Made by a program: the position numbers and the translations under genes
Notes under the pieces: generated by a model
Told to the model about the DNA's origin: nothing
Database searches by the model: none
What the model saw: only the letters and a program-made list of their open reading frames with translations
In this document: one piece after another, positions 16,666 to 19,675 of the stretch
How positions within the stretch are numbered: the stretch's first letter is position 1
Layout: each line of letters begins with the position of its first letter
DNA from: JAEHDI01 sp035455185
GTDB taxonomy: Bacteria; Acidobacteriota; Terriglobia; Bryobacterales; Bryobacteraceae
Length of the DNA stretch: 19,675 nt
Direction of reading: 5' to 3'
Assembly (NCBI GenBank): GCA_035455185.1
Contig: DATIFQ010000058.1
Location: 1 to 19,675, forward strand

Positions 16666-17856
16666 TTAGACCGGCGCGACCATCCGCCGGCCACGGCAGA
16701 TCGTCAGACGGCTGACAAGGCGTTTCTTAGCGACCACGGCATTCTTCTGGGAGTCGACGAGCCGGAATTCGCCCTCCTCCATCGCGAGCAGCGCGATGTC
16801 CGCCGGAGCGCCCGGTTCGAGAGTGCCCATGCCGGGCAGGCGACCGATCACCTTCGCAGGGGCAGCGGTCGCGCGGAGCAGCACGTCGTCCAGGCTCATG
16901 CCAAGATAAAGGAACTTCGACAGCGTGGTCGGCATGTCATAAACCGGCCCGCCCGTGTTGAGGTTGTACAGGTCGGTCGAGATCGTGTCCGGGGGGAAGC
17001 CAGCGTCAAGCGCCTTCCGGCCGATGTCGAAATTGAAGCTGCCTAGGCCGTGGCCGACGTCGAACAGAACGCCCCGTTCGCGAGCTTCCTTGACGCCGGG
17101 CTTCAGCCGGCCTTCGCGATCCATGATGCCAAGCGTGTGGGTGTTGAAGCAGTGGGTGACGACGTCGCCTGCTCGCAACAACTCCATCACTTCGGGTGTT
17201 TCGGGCGGCGCGAAGCTGATGTGAACCATCAGGGGAACCTTGAAGGTGTCGCCAAGCTCGCGGCCGATTTTCAGGAAATCGAGGCTGTAGCGCCCGTTCA
17301 TATTCGCACCGACATAGACCTTGACGCCAAGGATGATGTCGCGATTGGCAACCGCAACTTCGCCGGTGCGTTTCATGCCGGAGCTGACATACTTCACTAC
17401 GTCCACGTCAGGATTGCGCAGATTGGGGTAGAGGTGGATGTAGCCGAACACCCGCGAATGCTGCGGCGCGACGACGAACCGGCGAAACCCGTCGGCCTGA
17501 TCTGAGCCGAAGCTGCCGGCATCAACCCATGTGGTAACGCCCGTCCGCCAAGCAATCGGATCGGCTTCGATGCTGAGGCCGGTCGCGGCGTGATAACAGT
17601 GTGTGTGGAGATCGACGAGGCCGGGGGAAACGTACAAACCGGTCGCATCGATCACTTCCAATCCCCTGTCTTCCGGGATCCGTTCTTCGACAGCGGCGAT
17701 CTTGCCGTCGAGGACGGCGACGTCCGCGCGGCGGCGGAACTTGCGTGCCGGGTCAATGACCTCACCATTCCGGATCAGGATGTCGTAACGGCGACTCGTT
17801 TGCGCCACAACGGCCGGAGAGGCGGCTAGGCTGGAGAGAAAGGCTCGTCGGTTCAT
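16666..17856 (-). CDS. Exported amidohydrolase, dihydroorotase-like (amidohydrolase/deacetylase metallohydrolase)
   Basis: The 396-residue product is a binuclear-metal amidohydrolase. Metal ligands are visible in order: His84 and His86 (DLHTH), Lys179 (GVKVYVG, the lysine expected to be carbamylated), His212 (MVHISF), His235 (VTHCFN) and Asp295 (ISTDLYN). The pattern fits the subgroup related to EF0837 and Atu3266, some of which hydrolyse acetylated hydroxy acids; it does not prove dihydroorotase activity. The N-terminus MNRRAFLSSLAASPAVVAQ looks like a Tat signal, so it probably acts in the periplasm. The ATG at 17856 is preferred because an AGGAG lies 9 bases upstream and the signal starts there; the open frame upstream overlaps the SUMF1 gene. 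It lies 16 bases after the cytochrome–SUMF1 stop and is probably co-transcribed with it. The substrate is unknown. Confidence 0.88.
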   Translation of the reverse strand: MNRRAFLSSLAASPAVVAQTSRRYDILIRNGEVIDPARKFRRRADVAVLDGKIAAVEERIPEDRGLEVIDATGLYVSPGLVDLHTHCYHAATGLSIEADPIAWRTGVTTWVDAGSFGSDQADGFRRFVVAPQHSRVFGYIHLYPNLRNPDVDVVKYVSSGMKRTGEVAVANRDIILGVKVYVGANMNGRYSLDFLKIGRELGDTFKVPLMVHISFAPPETPEVMELLRAGDVVTHCFNTHTLGIMDREGRLKPGVKEARERGVLFDVGHGLGSFNFDIGRKALDAGFPPDTISTDLYNLNTGGPVYDMPTTLSKFLYLGMSLDDVLLRATAAPAKVIGRLPGMGTLEPGAPADIALLAMEEGEFRLVDSQKNAVVAKKRLVSRLTICRGRRMVAPV

Positions 17857-17872
17857 CAGAAGGGTCTCCTGT

Positions 17873-19150
17873 TCATTTCGCTTCGGGCACTGCGCGGGCG
17901 AGCCGCAGGCCGTTCCATCGCAAACGCCGTCCGGGGCGTTCTCCGTGGCGGGCGGTGGCGTCGAACCAGCCGGCAGGTTCGATGTAGGCGCTCCCGCGCA
18001 GTATACGAAGTCCGTCTTCCGAGGCCGACTCGCGGCCGTCGCCGGCATCATACGGATATGGACGCGCGAGACTCGAGCACCACTCGCGAACGTTTCCTCG
18101 CATGTCAAACAGACCGAGACGGTCGGGCCGGCCCGACCCAACGGGCCTTGGCTTCACCGCACCAAGCACTTCGTCTGAGCCGCCACCGGCGCGAGCGGCC
18201 GACTCCCATTCGGCCTCGGTGGGAAGTCGGAGCCCGCCGCCCTCCACCTTTTCACTCAGCTTCGCAAAGAAGGCCTGGGCATCCTGCCAAGAAATCTGTT
18301 CGACAGGAAGACGGTCGGCGTCCGGGAAGTCCTTGCCCTGGTGGGCGCTGGGATTTGCGCCGGTCACCGATTTCCAGAGCGCCTGCGTGACCTCGGTTCG
18401 CGCTAGATAAAAAGGCTCCACGCGGACGGTATGCACCGGCTTCGCGCCGCTGAACTGATCCGAGCCGATCTCGACGTCGCCACCGGGCACGAGCACCATC
18501 TCAACATCGAAGCCGGTCAGCCGGACCGCGCGGGGCAACCCGGTCTCCGCATCGAACTCACTACCGACGATCTCGAAGCCAGGAAGGAGGGGGGCGAGAC
18601 GCCGCTCACACATCCGAAGCCGCCGCTGTGCTGTCCGGTCGCCAGGTGCTTCGCCGAGCGCGGAGTGAAAGGCTGCGCGGGCCGGTTCCCATTTCCCGGC
18701 GGCAGCATACTGTTCACCCTCGCGCATCCGGAGCGCGTAGCGGTCCGAGCGGGCGGCGGCTTCCGCGACGCCTTTGTCCGCGGGCGCCGGAGGCTTCGCC
18801 GGATCGATCAGCGCGTGAGGGTGGTGACAGCTCTGGCAAGAATCGGTTCGCTTCGTCTTCGGGCAGGGGTTCTGATGGCAGCCTTTGCAGAGAGCGGCGA
18901 CCTCGGCGCCGCGGGGGATACGGTCCGGCTTGACGTTGTTCCGCTCGTCGATCACGTGGCCCTTGCTCGCTCCGTGACACTCGACACAACCCACGCCGAT
19001 GTTCGGGTGCCGCGAGTAGCCCCATTCCAGCACGGAGATAACGTGACAGCGAGCACAGACGCCGGCTTCCTTGAGTCTTTTGTCAGCCTCACTCTGCGGA
19101 TACGTGAGGGCGGGCAAGAGCAGCAGGGAGATTATCGTCAGGCGCGCCAT
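17873..19150 (-). CDS. Tetraheme cytochrome c fused to a SUMF1 (FGE-sulfatase type) domain
   Basis: The 425-residue product begins with a signal peptide (ARLTIISLLLLPALTYPQS). It then shows four heme-binding CXXCH motifs: CARCH (32-36), CVECH (55-59), CKGCH (88-92) and CQSCH (105-109). A helical linker with TPR-like pattern (about 135-185, EQYAAAGKWEPARAAFHSAL) leads to a SUMF1 domain (about 213-421). The SUMF1 part has its hallmarks MVLVPGGDVEIGS, TEVTQALW, RLPTEAEWE, GNVREW and RILRGSAY. The two copper-binding cysteines of true formylglycine-generating enzymes, which follow the RGG motif near the C-terminus, are absent. It is therefore unlikely to convert sulfatase cysteine and may instead bind a ligand or hold electrons near a periplasmic enzyme. 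The ATG at 19150 is preceded by GGAGG and overlaps the end of the aldo/keto reductase by 13 bases. The pairing of hemes with SUMF1 is unusual. Confidence 0.86.
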   Translation of the reverse strand: MARLTIISLLLLPALTYPQSEADKRLKEAGVCARCHVISVLEWGYSRHPNIGVGCVECHGASKGHVIDERNNVKPDRIPRGAEVAALCKGCHQNPCPKTKRTDSCQSCHHPHALIDPAKPPAPADKGVAEAAARSDRYALRMREGEQYAAAGKWEPARAAFHSALGEAPGDRTAQRRLRMCERRLAPLLPGFEIVGSEFDAETGLPRAVRLTGFDVEMVLVPGGDVEIGSDQFSGAKPVHTVRVEPFYLARTEVTQALWKSVTGANPSAHQGKDFPDADRLPVEQISWQDAQAFFAKLSEKVEGGGLRLPTEAEWESAARAGGGSDEVLGAVKPRPVGSGRPDRLGLFDMRGNVREWCSSLARPYPYDAGDGRESASEDGLRILRGSAYIEPAGWFDATARHGERPGRRLRWNGLRLARAVPEAK

Positions 19151-19675
19151 TGTTCCTCCAGCCAGCGGTAGTGGAGCGGCAGCCAGCCAGGTCCGCAGAG
19201 GTCCGCAAGGCGGCGCGCGGCGTCGAGAGCAGCCTTCTCTTCCGGCAGCATGTCGTGGTATCTCGCGAGCGCGCGATAGTCCTCCTCCAGCCATTGCATG
19301 TCGAACAAGCCCGGGATCGCCGTCGAGATGAAGGGCTTCGCGAAGACGAAACGCAACGCAGCCATGCAGAGCGTCTCGTCGGGGAGACGGTCGAGGCTCT
19401 TCGTCAATTCTGCGACAACTGCGGGAATGATCGGCTTGTTGTTGCGCTGCCAGAGCTGTATACGGTCGCTTTCGGGTGCGGCTCCTCGAGGCGAACGGGG
19501 ATCGAGTTGCACGATCGAACCCTGCGCCAGCGGTTTCATCGCGATCAGACCGACGCCCTGGCGGATCGCGGCGGGCAGGAACTGGCTGTAGTCGGCGCGT
19601 GCGTGGATGAAGTTGTATGGGAAAAAGAGGTAGTCGATGCCTTCGAGTTCGTCGAGGGCCATCGTCATGGTGCGT
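19138..19675 (-). CDS. Aldo/keto reductase, C-terminal part (N-terminus beyond right edge)
   Basis: The frame is open to the window edge and ends at 19138, so about the last 178 residues are seen. ATG codons near 19668 are internal, because coding continues without a stop to the edge. Stretches such as YLFFPYNFIHARADY and GVGLIAMKPLAQGS match the later strands of the TIM-barrel aldo/keto reductase family, which reduces carbonyls or oxidises sugars and polyols with NADP(H). ALRFVFAKPFISTAIPGL fits the usual cofactor-binding end of the barrel. The C-terminus (DLCGPGWLPLHYRW) has only one Cys, so it lacks the C-terminal ferredoxin-like cluster found in some relatives. The catalytic Asp-Tyr-Lys-His part lies mostly outside the window. 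Its end overlaps the cytochrome–SUMF1 start, so they are co-translated. Confidence 0.85.
   Translation of the reverse strand, partial: RTMTMALDELEGIDYLFFPYNFIHARADYSQFLPAAIRQGVGLIAMKPLAQGSIVQLDPRSPRGAAPESDRIQLWQRNNKPIIPAVVAELTKSLDRLPDETLCMAALRFVFAKPFISTAIPGLFDMQWLEEDYRALARYHDMLPEEKAALDAARRLADLCGPGWLPLHYRWLEEQWRA

Noticed and set aside
17857..18141. N-terminal extension of the amidohydrolase
   Set aside because: It overlaps the SUMF1 coding region and would bury the Tat signal; the ATG at 17856 has its own ribosome site.
17873..18520. Genuine formylglycine-generating enzyme for sulfatase activation
   Set aside because: The two C-terminal copper-binding cysteines are absent and no sulfatase is encoded nearby.

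Overview
The window is a GC-rich, tightly packed bacterial chromosome segment. The gene mix is a Tat-exported rhamnosidase-like glycosidase, a TPR/FG-GAP/ASPIC giant, a PIG-L deacetylase, a cytochrome–SUMF1 fusion and a MtaA-like enzyme. This resembles soil Acidobacteriota of the Solibacter/Bryobacter type. That placement is inference from gene content, as there is no rRNA or marker gene here. I see no tRNA, rRNA, IS element, CRISPR array or phage gene, and no gene-free stretch over 300 bases.

Left region (1-4835, all minus strand). A bacterioferritin gene is followed by a secreted PIG-L deacetylase. Next come a 49-residue one-helix membrane protein and a sodium:solute symporter that runs off the left edge. 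The last three overlap or nearly overlap, so they look translationally coupled. They plausibly form a deacylate-then-import unit for an unknown N-acylated (amino sugar-like) compound. Bacterioferritin has its own candidate promoter.

Middle region. A stand-alone O-methyltransferase-like gene (4977-6005, plus) diverges from bacterioferritin and converges on a minus-strand trio. Read from 13363 downward, the trio is an MFS sugar-acid type permease, a Tat-exported GH78-like glycosidase, and a 1070-residue TPR + FG-GAP + ASPIC/UnbV protein with a large unnamed C-terminal module. It looks like a small glycoside-utilisation locus.

Right region. A plus-strand trio (13449-16662) encodes a beta-lactamase-fold serine hydrolase, galactose-1-phosphate uridylyltransferase, and a zinc-site MtaA-like member of the uroporphyrinogen-decarboxylase superfamily. 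It meets, with a 3-bp gap, a minus-strand operon that enters from the right edge. That operon encodes an aldo/keto reductase (partial), a tetraheme cytochrome c fused to a SUMF1 domain, and an exported dihydroorotase-like amidohydrolase.

The most unusual items are the tetraheme–SUMF1 fusion that lacks the formylglycine-generating cysteines, the coupled 49-residue membrane protein, and the unexplained 420-residue C-terminal module of the ASPIC protein.
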